Assembly: GCA_002299895.1 (NCBI GenBank)
Contig: DBOC01000012.1
Location: 112,926-176,925, forward strand
DNA length: 64,000 bases
From: Sphingomonadales bacterium UBA656
GTDB taxonomy: Bacteria > Pseudomonadota > Alphaproteobacteria > Sphingomonadales > Sphingomonadaceae
Direction of reading: 5' to 3'
Position 1 is the first letter of the stretch. The number at the start of each line of letters is the position of its first letter. Shown here in pieces: positions 16,319-24,320 of this stretch. The position numbers and the translations under genes are program-made. The notes under the pieces were generated by a model that was given only the letters and a program-made list of their open reading frames with translations, had not been told where the DNA came from and did no database searches.

Positions 16319-17160
16319 CCATAGAAACCGTGTCCACCAACGTTGCCTTTGGCGGCGTTCAAGGCGTGTATCGCCACGCTTCGGCTGCCACCGGCACCGA
16401 CATGACCTTTTCGGTTTATGTACCGCCACATGAAAAGGGCGCGGTGTTGCCCATCGTCTGGTTTCTGTCGGGCCTGACATGCACCCATGCCAATGTGACC
16501 GAAAAGGGCGAATTTCGCCGTGCATGTGCGGAACTCGGTTTGATCTTTATCGCCCCAGACACCGGCCCGCGTGGTGAGGGTGTTCCCGACGACGCGGAAG
16601 CCGCTTATGATTTCGGTCTTGGCGCGGGCTTTTACGTGGATGCTACACAAGCACCATTTGACCAGCATTACCGCATGCGCGACTATATCGAAAATGAACT
16701 TCCCGCTATCATTTCAGCCCATTTCCCTGCCGATATGCAACGGCAAGCGATCATGGGGCATTCAATGGGGGGACATGGTGCGTTGACCATCAGCTTGCGA
16801 AACCCGGGGCGGTTTCGTTCGACATCCGCGTTTTCGCCGATTGTGTCACCGCTGAATTGCCCTTGGGGTGAAAAGGCGCTGGGCGGCTATATCGGGGAAG
16901 ACAGGGCTCAGTGGCGCGCATATGACAGCGTTGCTTTGATTGCTGACGGGGCCCGCTTGCCTGACCTTTTGGTTGATCAAGGGGGGGATGACAATTTCCT
17001 AGAGGCACAGCTCAAGACGCATTTGCTGACTGAGCAGTGCGCTGCGGTTGGTCAGCCAGCAACCATCCGCATGCAGCCAGGATATGACCACAGCTATTAC
17101 TTCATCTCAACCTTCATGGGCGAGCATCTTACTTGGCATGCTGAACGCTTGAAAGGTTAG
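16315..17160 (+). CDS. fghA: S-formylglutathione hydrolase
   Basis: Hydrolyses S-formylglutathione to formate and glutathione, the second step of glutathione-dependent formaldehyde detoxification. The 281-residue esterase-D-type protein has the nucleophile motif GHSMGGHGAL with Ser150, the FLSGLTCTHAN oxyanion segment near 50-60 and a C-terminal catalytic histidine in GYDHSYYF near 258. No frmA-type dehydrogenase is adjacent. It is coupled to the tRNA editing gene by a four-base overlap and followed by tRNA-Gly. Confidence 0.94.
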   Translation: MTIETVSTNVAFGGVQGVYRHASAATGTDMTFSVYVPPHEKGAVLPIVWFLSGLTCTHANVTEKGEFRRACAELGLIFIAPDTGPRGEGVPDDAEAAYDFGLGAGFYVDATQAPFDQHYRMRDYIENELPAIISAHFPADMQRQAIMGHSMGGHGALTISLRNPGRFRSTSAFSPIVSPLNCPWGEKALGGYIGEDRAQWRAYDSVALIADGARLPDLLVDQGGDDNFLEAQLKTHLLTEQCAAVGQPATIRMQPGYDHSYYFISTFMGEHLTWHAERLKG

Positions 17161-17183
17161 GATTTTGGGCATTGGCAAAATCC
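17160..17183. terminator. Inverted repeat after fghA, weak terminator candidate
   Basis: GGATTTTG (17160-17167) pairs with CAAAATCC (17176-17183) across an eight-base loop at the fghA stop. No T-run follows, and the right arm overlaps the possible tRNA promoter, so a regulatory role is equally possible. Confidence 0.35.
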
Positions 17184-17199
17184 TATCCGACAGGATAAA
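17172..17199 (+). promoter_or_regulatory. Candidate promoter for tRNA-Gly
   Basis: TTGGCA (17172-17177) and GATAAA (17194-17199) are separated by 16 bases and end 14 bases before the mature tRNA. The -35 matches five of six consensus bases and the -10 four of six. Confidence 0.4.
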
Positions 17200-17213
17200 T
17201 TGGCCAATATTGC

Positions 17214-17287
17214 GCGGGTGTAGCTCAATGGCAGAGCAGCAGCTTGCCAAGCTGAATACGGGGGTTCGGTTCCCCTCACCCGCTCCA
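17214..17287 (+). tRNA. tRNA-Gly (anticodon GCC)
   Basis: A complete 74-base cloverleaf: acceptor stem GCGGGTG pairs with CACCCGC, the D arm holds TAGCTCAATGGCAGAGC, the anticodon GCC is at 17246-17248 in loop TTGCCAA, and the T arm contains GGTTCGGTT. The 3' CCA is encoded. It lies between fghA and pabB on the same strand. Confidence 0.97.
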
Positions 17288-17298
17288 GTCAAAACCCG

Positions 17299-19050
17299 AT
17301 GATCCCTATAGAGGGGCCTTTTGTGCTGCTCGATGATGCGCGGACGAACGGTGCATCGCCTGCACGGCTTTATATAAATCCGGTCGAAGTTCTGACAGCC
17401 CATGATGGTGATGCGCTAAGCGCGCTTTTGGTTTCGCTTCGGCAGGCGCGGCAAGACGGCCTGCATGCCGCCGGATTTTTCGGCTATGAGGCAGGCGCGC
17501 ATCTCTTGCCTGGCTTGACGCCCACGCCATCCGGATTGCTGGCATGGTTTGGATTATTTAAAGATTTCAGTACCATATCTGCAGGTTCTGTGGCGTCAGT
17601 GTTGCCCGATCCTGCGGGTGTTTGGCTGTCTGAGCTGCGTCCGAGCATATCGCGTGCCGACTATAGCCGGGCCTTTGCCACAGTGCAGGAATATATCCGT
17701 GCCGGGGACATCTATCAGGCCAATCTGACATTCCCGTTGACCGCCGATTATGCCGGAGATCCGCTGGCACTATACGCAGCACTGAGAGCGCGTGCGCGTG
17801 CTGGATATGGCGGTGTGATCTGGACTGGGCAGACACATTATCTATCTTTCTCTCCAGAGCTGTTTTTCGCTCTGAAAGACCGAAGGATCACGACCAAGCC
17901 CATGAAGGGGACGGCGCTGCGGCTAACCGATCCGGCGGCGGATGCGGAAGCTGCCGCGCATTTGCGTACGGATCCGAAGCAACGAGCCGAAAATTTAATG
18001 ATCGTAGATCTGTTGCGAAATGACTTATCGCGCGTCTGCGCTACGGGAAGCGTACAGGTGCCGGAACTTTTCCATATCGAAAGCTATCCCACCGTGCACC
18101 AGATGACTTCTACGGTCACGGGCTTGCTAAACGACGGAGCAGATGCCGTTGATGTGATACAGGCTTTGTTCCCCTGTGGCTCCATTACCGGCGCACCGAA
18201 AATTCGCGCCATGCAAGTGGTCGAAGAGGTAGAGGCTGCGCCACGCGGAATATATTGCGGCTCCATCGGTCGGATAGATGACAATGGCGACGCGGCATTC
18301 AACGTTGCTATTCGTACATTTACGGTGTGTGAAACGACGCAATCCATATCGCTCGGCTTAGGATCTGGAGTGGTTGCGGACTCCAGGAAAGCAGATGAAT
18401 GGATCGAATGTTTGGCCAAAGGGGATTTCGCAAAAATAGAAAATCGCGGTTTTGACCTTATCGAAACAATGCGGTTTGAACCCGCGAACGGTGTCTTGCG
18501 GTTGGAGCATCATCTTGACCGGATGGCATCCAGTGCCGGCGCCTTTGGCTTCGAATTTGACCGGTACGAACTGCGTAACCTTGTCCGTGCAAGCATATGC
18601 AACCTCGATCGTCTCTCCAAAATACGCTTGATGACGTCGCGACATGGCGCGCATGCCGTTGAGATTCAGCCGCTGGAAGATGTGACCGAATGGCGGGTTG
18701 GTGTCGTTCCGTTACCCGTCGATGCCAGTGATTTCCGATTACGACATAAAATTTCTGATCGTGCTTTTTACGATGACGCGCGTAGATCACGGCCCGATTG
18801 CGATGAGGTGGTTTTCGTTGGCACCAATAGCTTGCTTACCGAAGGCAGTATCACCGCATTGTTTGTCGAGCGCGATGGCAAATTGTTAACTCCGCGACTG
18901 AAAACCGGGTTGTTACCTTCCATATTGCGGCGCGAACTGATTGAGGCGGGCAAAGCGGAAGAAGCGGATCTGAAGATAGAGGATTTGTCTGGTGGATTTT
19001 GGGTCGGCAACAGCCTGAGGGGCTTGATATGGGCCAACAGGGTTGCGTAA
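17299..19050 (+). CDS. pabB: Aminodeoxychorismate synthase component I fused to 4-amino-4-deoxychorismate lyase
   Basis: A 583-residue fusion. Residues ~1-375 are a PabB-type chorismate-binding domain converting chorismate to 4-amino-4-deoxychorismate, with KPMKGTALR near 194-202 and the FPCGSITGAPK signature near 292-302. Residues ~390-583 are a PabC-like class IV PLP fold that releases pyruvate to give 4-aminobenzoate, with the lysine in RHKISDRAFYDDAR near 480 and LLTEGSITALF near 514. Such PabB-PabC fusions are known in proteobacteria and supply folate synthesis. Start ATG 17299 lies 12 bases after the tRNA; the ribosome site is weak. Confidence 0.92.
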   Translation: MIPIEGPFVLLDDARTNGASPARLYINPVEVLTAHDGDALSALLVSLRQARQDGLHAAGFFGYEAGAHLLPGLTPTPSGLLAWFGLFKDFSTISAGSVASVLPDPAGVWLSELRPSISRADYSRAFATVQEYIRAGDIYQANLTFPLTADYAGDPLALYAALRARARAGYGGVIWTGQTHYLSFSPELFFALKDRRITTKPMKGTALRLTDPAADAEAAAHLRTDPKQRAENLMIVDLLRNDLSRVCATGSVQVPELFHIESYPTVHQMTSTVTGLLNDGADAVDVIQALFPCGSITGAPKIRAMQVVEEVEAAPRGIYCGSIGRIDDNGDAAFNVAIRTFTVCETTQSISLGLGSGVVADSRKADEWIECLAKGDFAKIENRGFDLIETMRFEPANGVLRLEHHLDRMASSAGAFGFEFDRYELRNLVRASICNLDRLSKIRLMTSRHGAHAVEIQPLEDVTEWRVGVVPLPVDASDFRLRHKISDRAFYDDARRSRPDCDEVVFVGTNSLLTEGSITALFVERDGKLLTPRLKTGLLPSILRRELIEAGKAEEADLKIEDLSGGFWVGNSLRGLIWANRVA

Positions 19051-19111
19051 TTTTTGATGAGCCATTAGGGGCAGACACGCAATTTCTGTTCAACAACTCC
19101 GCGAAAGTAAG

Positions 19112-20320
19112 ATGATGATTGACCGTTTGTCGGCTGCCCTCGGGCGGATTGCTCCCTCTGCGACGCTCGCCATGTCCGGCCGGGTGATTGACCTGAAATC
19201 GCAGGGGATTGACGTTATCGGACTGTCTGCCGGGGAACCGGATTTCGATACGCCGGACTTCGTCAAAGATGCGGCCATTCAGGCAATCCGCGACGGGATG
19301 ACAAAATACACTGCCGTCGACGGTATCGCTCCGCTCAAACAGGCCATCATCGCCAAGTTCAAGCGCGATAACAATATTGATTATTCGCCGAAACAGATCA
19401 CGGTCAATTCGGGCGGTAAGCACACTTTATTCAACGCACTTGTTGCGACTATCGACGTGGGCGATGAGGTAATCATCCCTGCGCCTTATTGGGTAAGTTA
19501 TCCCGATATTGTACAATTTGCGGGCGGCACACCCGTCATCATCATGGGCACTGCCGCACAAGATTATAAGATAACGCCGGAGCAGCTTGATGCTGCAATT
19601 ACACCAAAGACGCGCTGGCTCATCTTGAACTCACCTTCCAACCCAACAGGTGCAGCTTATGATGCCGAGGAACTCAAGGCGCTGGGTGAAGTGCTTCTGA
19701 AACACCCGCATGTCCTTCTGCTGTCGGATGATATGTATGAGCATATCTGGTATGCGCCCAAGCCGTTTGCGACGATGCTGCAAGTCTGCCCAGACCTGTA
19801 TGACCGTACGCTGACGATGAATGGCGCTTCCAAATCCTATGCAATGACCGGTTGGCGGATTGGTTATGCAGGGGGCCCGACGTGGCTCATTAAGGCCATG
19901 GCTGACTTGCAGTCGCAATCAACCAGCAACCCGTGCTCGATCAGCCAATATGCTGTGCTAGCGGCGCTGAACGGTCCGCAAGATTTCTTGCGCGAACGTA
20001 ACAAGGCCTTCCGCGAGCGTAGGGACCTTGTTGTGGCGATGTTGAACGATGCGCCGGGTCTGAGCTGTCCTACACCTCAAGGTGCCTTCTATGTCTATCC
20101 TGATGCGACTGGCGTGATGGGTAAGAAAACACCGCAGGGTAAAATCATTCAAACCGACGCGGACCTCATTGATTATTTCCTCGACGAATATCGCGTTGCG
20201 GCAGTGCATGGCGGGGCTTTTGGGCTGTCGCCAGGTTTCCGGATTTCTTATGCCACATCAGCGGACATTTTAAAGGAAGCGTGCCTGCGTATTCAAGCAG
20301 CCTGCGCCGCTCTAACCTAA
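19112..20320 (+). CDS. aatA: Aspartate aminotransferase, class I PLP-dependent
   Basis: Transfers the amino group between aspartate and 2-oxoglutarate; subgroup Ib enzymes may also act on prephenate. The 402-residue sequence has the LSAGEPDFDTPDF start, the SPSNPTGAAY segment near 171-180 and the PLP-lysine motif GASKSYAMTGWRIGYAGG near 239-256, and an arginine in FRISYATS near 373 for the substrate carboxylate. There are tandem ATGs at 19112 and 19115. It follows the pabB fusion by 61 bases on the same strand. Confidence 0.93.
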   Translation: MMIDRLSAALGRIAPSATLAMSGRVIDLKSQGIDVIGLSAGEPDFDTPDFVKDAAIQAIRDGMTKYTAVDGIAPLKQAIIAKFKRDNNIDYSPKQITVNSGGKHTLFNALVATIDVGDEVIIPAPYWVSYPDIVQFAGGTPVIIMGTAAQDYKITPEQLDAAITPKTRWLILNSPSNPTGAAYDAEELKALGEVLLKHPHVLLLSDDMYEHIWYAPKPFATMLQVCPDLYDRTLTMNGASKSYAMTGWRIGYAGGPTWLIKAMADLQSQSTSNPCSISQYAVLAALNGPQDFLRERNKAFRERRDLVVAMLNDAPGLSCPTPQGAFYVYPDATGVMGKKTPQGKIIQTDADLIDYFLDEYRVAAVHGGAFGLSPGFRISYATSADILKEACLRIQAACAALT

Positions 20321-20327
20321 GCCCACC

Positions 20328-21029
20328 ATGGAAAGTCGGCACAGCGCTACTAAACGCTTAATTCGCGCGCTGAATGTCGTTCTGCTGTTTGGCCTTGTCA
20401 CGGCATGTGGGCCCGACGTTGCAACGCCAATTGGCAACGCACATGCTAATGAAGGTCTGCTTATAGCTGCGCCTGCCACCCGCATTGTCGAACCTAAAAC
20501 ACGACAAGTCGCTGTATTTGCAGGTGGCTGCTTTTGGGGCATTGAGGCAGTGTTTGAGCGTGTGAAGGGTGTGACCCGCGTTGAATCCGGCTATTCAGGC
20601 GACACCAAGGCGACCGCTTATTATGGTCTTGTCAGTGCTGGGCGGACGAAGCACGCGGAATCCGTCCGCATTCATTATGACCCGACGCGCGTTAGCTATA
20701 ATGATTTGCTCCATATATTCTTTTCTGTGGCGCATGATCCCACGCAATTGAATCGCCAAGGACCCGACCGAGGCTTGCAATATCGCACAGCCATTTTCCC
20801 CATTAATGCAGCCCAGCGAAATGCAGCTAGCGCCTATATCGCGCAATTGGATAAGGCTGCTTATTGGAAAAGGCCTATCGTTACAAAGCTCGAACCATTT
20901 AGTTTCTTTCCTGCGGAAACCTATCATCAGGACTTCATGGCGAAGAATCCACGCCATCCCTATATTGTCCAATGGGATAAACCGAAGATTGCTAATCTCA
21001 ACCGGCTATTTGCAAGCCACGTGCGCTAA
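20328..21029 (+). CDS. msrA: Peptide-methionine (S)-S-oxide reductase, predicted lipoprotein
   Basis: Reduces methionine-S-sulfoxide. The 233-residue protein carries the catalytic motif GGCFWG with Cys68 and the conserved YHQDF segment near 205. Unlike the usual cytoplasmic MsrA, it has an N-terminal hydrophobic stretch with a lipobox-like LVTAC ending at Cys27 and a ~35-residue linker, implying periplasmic, lipid-anchored action on oxidised envelope proteins. ATG 20328 is seven bases after the aminotransferase stop. Resolving cysteines common at MsrA C-termini are not evident. Confidence 0.9.
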   Translation: MESRHSATKRLIRALNVVLLFGLVTACGPDVATPIGNAHANEGLLIAAPATRIVEPKTRQVAVFAGGCFWGIEAVFERVKGVTRVESGYSGDTKATAYYGLVSAGRTKHAESVRIHYDPTRVSYNDLLHIFFSVAHDPTQLNRQGPDRGLQYRTAIFPINAAQRNAASAYIAQLDKAAYWKRPIVTKLEPFSFFPAETYHQDFMAKNPRHPYIVQWDKPKIANLNRLFASHVR

Positions 21030-21656
21030 TCATCCGCGATAGGCGGGGATGCCCCAACCCTTCCAAATGGCCATTGCGCGTAAGGCAAAGCCTGCCAGCG
21101 CGCTCATTGCAGCGGCGATGAGCACCGGTATACTGAGATATATCAATAGACCAAAAAGGCCCGAAGCAAGGGCCGCTGCAGTCACATAAATTTCGGGCTT
21201 CAGTAGAATGGAAGGCTCACCTGCCAAGACATCGCGGATGATCCCGCCGACACAAGCAGTCATGACGCCCATCATCATGGCCGGCAATAAAGGCACACCA
21301 AGTGTAAGCGATTTCCATGTACCAAAAACGGCGTAAATGGCGATACCTACCGCATCAAACCAGTCGAGTGCACGGGCGTTCCACACATTGCGCGGAGTGA
21401 CCCATACAAGCGCTGCGGTGACAAGGCAGGTGGCGGCAAAGCGCCAGTCTTGAATCCAAAACACTGGCGCGCCGATTAACAGGTCACGCACTGTACCGCC
21501 CCCCACGCCGGTGATTACGGCAAAAAAGGAAAATGTTACCAATGTCTGCTGCTGCCGCGCTGCCGCCAGCGCACCAGATGCCGCAAAGACAGCAATCCCA
21601 AATAGATCCAGCCAAGAAATCATGGCGGGTGCAATCTGGACGGCTTGTGTGATCAT
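21030..21656 (-). CDS. TRIC-type (UPF0126/YicG) membrane protein
   Basis: A 208-residue integral membrane protein with about seven hydrophobic helices arranged as a repeat. The paired motifs GGGTVRDLL (near 51-59) and GGIIRDVL (near 137-144) are hallmarks of the prokaryotic TRIC cation-channel family. ATG 21656 overlaps the lpd stop by one base (TAATG), so it ends the TCA operon transcript. A longer frame to 21782 lies inside lpd and is rejected. A role in K+ or other cation flux is inferred from the family. It converges on msrA with no spacer. Confidence 0.87.
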   Translation of the reverse strand: MITQAVQIAPAMISWLDLFGIAVFAASGALAAARQQQTLVTFSFFAVITGVGGGTVRDLLIGAPVFWIQDWRFAATCLVTAALVWVTPRNVWNARALDWFDAVGIAIYAVFGTWKSLTLGVPLLPAMMMGVMTACVGGIIRDVLAGEPSILLKPEIYVTAAALASGLFGLLIYLSIPVLIAAAMSALAGFALRAMAIWKGWGIPAYRG

Positions 21657-23065
21657 TACATATGGATCGGCTTGCCCGTCACCGCCATCGCCGCTTCTTT
21701 CAATGCTTCGGCATGCGTCGGGTGCGCGTGGCAGGTATAAGCAATGTCTTCTGACGTTGCGCCAAATTCCATTGCAGTGCACGCTTCGGCGATCATGCTA
21801 CCAGCAATCGACGCAATGATGTGCACCCCAAGGACACGGTCGGTTTTTGCGTCGGCAATCACTTTCACAAAGCCGTCGGTGTCGCGGTTAGTCTTGGCCC
21901 GGCTGTTCGCCATCATTGGGAATTTTCCGACCTTAACCTCTCCGCCAGAAGCCGCCGCTTTTTCTTTGGCTTCCTCTTCGGTCAGGCCAACGCTCGCGAT
22001 TTCAGGATAAGTATAAACTACACCTGGAATGACGTCATGATTGACGATTCCGGTCAGGCCGGCGACAAATTCTGCAGCAGCAATCCCTTCATCCTCAGCC
22101 TTGTGCGCAAGCATCGGGCCGGGGCAGACATCACCCACAGCATAAATGCCGGGAACATTTGTCTGGAAATCATGGCCGATCTCAATCTGGCCACGCGCGT
22201 TGACTGTAAGCCCCGCCTTATCCAGAGCAAGACCATCGGTATTGGCGCGGCGACCAATAGCAACAAGAACGCAATCTGCCTCGATCGTTTCACTGGCGCC
22301 GCCCGCCGCTGGCTCCACGGTTAGTTTTGCTGAGGCGCCCTTAACGGTCACGCCAGTGACTTTCGTTCCTGTGCGGATGTTGAAGCCTTGCTTCTTGAAA
22401 ATCTTGGCCGCTTCCTTGCGGACTTCGCCGTCCATGCCCGGCAAAATCTGATCAAGATATTCGACTACAGTCACTTGTGCACCAAGCCGCAACCATACGC
22501 TGCCAAGCTCCAGGCCAATGACCCCGCCGCCAATCACCACCAGATGTTTTGGCACCTTTGGCAAAGCGAGCGCGCCGGTGGAATCGACAATCACTTTCTG
22601 ATCAATTGCAACGCCGGGCAAAGGCGTGACAGACGATCCGGTCGCAACCATGATATTCTTTGACGTGTAGCTTTTTCCTGCAACTTCTATGCTGTTAGCC
22701 GAGGTAAAGGCCGCATGTCCCTTCAGCCAATCGACCTTGTTCTTCTTGAATAGGAATTCAATTCCGCCAGTCAGCTCACCAACAGCCTTCGCTTTTTCGG
22801 CATGCATTTGATCGAGATTGAGCGAAACGCCCGAAAAATCGATACCGAATTTCGCGAGCGCACCCGATTGCGCCTCATGAAAAATTTCGGACGCATGCAG
22901 CAAGGCCTTGGACGGAATGCATCCGACATTCAGGCATGTGCCGCCCAATGTTTCGCGGCTTTCTACGCATGCGGTCTTCAGCCCCAATTGGGCAGCGCGG
23001 ATTGCGGCAACATAGCCACCTGGACCCGCGCCAATAACGATCAGGTCGTAATCATGTTCTGCCAT
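21656..23065 (-). CDS. lpdA: Dihydrolipoyl dehydrogenase (E3)
   Basis: Flavoprotein that reoxidises dihydrolipoyl groups with NAD+ in 2-oxoacid dehydrogenase complexes. The 469 residues include the FAD loop IGAGPGGYVAA at 11-21, the redox disulfide GGTCLNVGC with Cys44 and Cys49, an NAD-binding GGGVIGLELG segment near 180, and the C-terminal CHAHPTHAEAL with the active-site histidine. It is 12 bases after odhB, so it serves the 2-oxoglutarate dehydrogenase complex encoded upstream. Confidence 0.97.
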   Translation of the reverse strand: MAEHDYDLIVIGAGPGGYVAAIRAAQLGLKTACVESRETLGGTCLNVGCIPSKALLHASEIFHEAQSGALAKFGIDFSGVSLNLDQMHAEKAKAVGELTGGIEFLFKKNKVDWLKGHAAFTSANSIEVAGKSYTSKNIMVATGSSVTPLPGVAIDQKVIVDSTGALALPKVPKHLVVIGGGVIGLELGSVWLRLGAQVTVVEYLDQILPGMDGEVRKEAAKIFKKQGFNIRTGTKVTGVTVKGASAKLTVEPAAGGASETIEADCVLVAIGRRANTDGLALDKAGLTVNARGQIEIGHDFQTNVPGIYAVGDVCPGPMLAHKAEDEGIAAAEFVAGLTGIVNHDVIPGVVYTYPEIASVGLTEEEAKEKAAASGGEVKVGKFPMMANSRAKTNRDTDGFVKVIADAKTDRVLGVHIIASIAGSMIAEACTAMEFGATSEDIAYTCHAHPTHAEALKEAAMAVTGKPIHM

Positions 23066-23077
23066 GGCTCAGGCTCC

Positions 23078-24310
23078 TTAAAGGTCGATTAGCAACCGGG
23101 TCGGGTCTTCGATCGCCTCTTTGACGATCTTTAGGAAGGTAACAGCTTCGCGACCATCGATGAGGCGGTGGTCATAGCTGAGCGCCAAATACATCATCGG
23201 GCGCACCACAACTTGTCCGTCCCGCACAACAGCGCGATCTTCAATACGATGAAGGCCAAGCACTGCCGACTGTGGCGGGTTGATGATAGGCGTCGACATC
23301 AGACTGCCGAACACGCCGCCATTTGAAATGGTGAATGTGCCGCCTGACATATCATCCATCGTCAAAGTACCGGCCTTCGCCTTTGCGCCAAAATCGCCAA
23401 TGGCCTTTTCAATTTGCGCGAAGCTCATGGCGTCCGCATTGCGTACGACAGGCACTACAAGGCCGTTGGGTGCGCTGACTGCAACGGATACGTCGAGATA
23501 ATTGTGATAGACGATTTCATCGCCTTCAATCTTCGCATTAACCGCCGGCACATCGCGCGCGGCCAAGGCTACGGCTTTGGTGAAGAAGCCCATGAAGCCC
23601 AAGCGGACTCCATGCTTCTTTTCAAACAGATCTTTGTAGGTCGCACGCGCTTCGATCACCGCTGACATGTCGACATCGTTGAACGTCGTCAGCAACGCGG
23701 CTGTGTCCTGCGCAGACTTCAGGCGCTTGGCGATGGTTTGGCGCAGGCGTGTCATCGTTACGCGCTCTTCCTGACGCCCGCCTGTTGCTTGCGTTGTTGA
23801 CGTAGCCGCAACGGGTGCGTCGGCAGATGGCGCAGGTGCACCCTTAGCGGCAGCAACGACATCTTCCTTCGTGAGGCGACCGTCCTTGCCGGTGCCTTTG
23901 ATCTTGCTCGGGTCAATGCCAAGTTCCAGCACAAGGCGGCGCACAGCGGGCGACAGCGGCAGGTCGCTATTTTCAGCCTCGGCGGCAGGTGCTGGCGCTG
24001 CGGTGGTTGCAACGACTGGCGCAATGGCTGCTGCCGCAACAACGGGCGCTACTGCTGGACTAGACGCGCCGGTTCCGGCATCGATTGATCCGATGACTGC
24101 GCCAACATTGACGGTTGCGCCTTCTTCGACGGCATAGGCACCCATGATACCTGCAACGGGCGACGGCACTTCGACCGCAACCTTATCAGTTTCAAGGCTA
24201 GCAATCGGTTCATCGATAGCCACGGCTTCGCCTGGTTTCTTCAACCATTGACCAAGGGTCGCTTCGGTGATGGACTCGCCCAATACGGGGACTTTAACTT
24301 CAGTGCTCAT
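23078..24310 (-). CDS. odhB: 2-oxoglutarate dehydrogenase E2, dihydrolipoyllysine succinyltransferase
   Basis: Core of the 2-oxoglutarate dehydrogenase complex, transferring succinyl groups to CoA. The 410-residue protein has one lipoyl domain (lipoylated lysine in ETDKVAV, K43), an Ala/Pro/Val-rich linker, an E3/E1-binding domain near 118-155 and a catalytic domain ending with SYDHRLIDGREA, whose histidine and aspartate are catalytic. It is 10 bases after odhA and 12 before lpdA. Confidence 0.96.
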   Translation of the reverse strand: MSTEVKVPVLGESITEATLGQWLKKPGEAVAIDEPIASLETDKVAVEVPSPVAGIMGAYAVEEGATVNVGAVIGSIDAGTGASSPAVAPVVAAAAIAPVVATTAAPAPAAEAENSDLPLSPAVRRLVLELGIDPSKIKGTGKDGRLTKEDVVAAAKGAPAPSADAPVAATSTTQATGGRQEERVTMTRLRQTIAKRLKSAQDTAALLTTFNDVDMSAVIEARATYKDLFEKKHGVRLGFMGFFTKAVALAARDVPAVNAKIEGDEIVYHNYLDVSVAVSAPNGLVVPVVRNADAMSFAQIEKAIGDFGAKAKAGTLTMDDMSGGTFTISNGGVFGSLMSTPIINPPQSAVLGLHRIEDRAVVRDGQVVVRPMMYLALSYDHRLIDGREAVTFLKIVKEAIEDPTRLLIDL

Positions 24311-24320
24311 AATCTAATCC

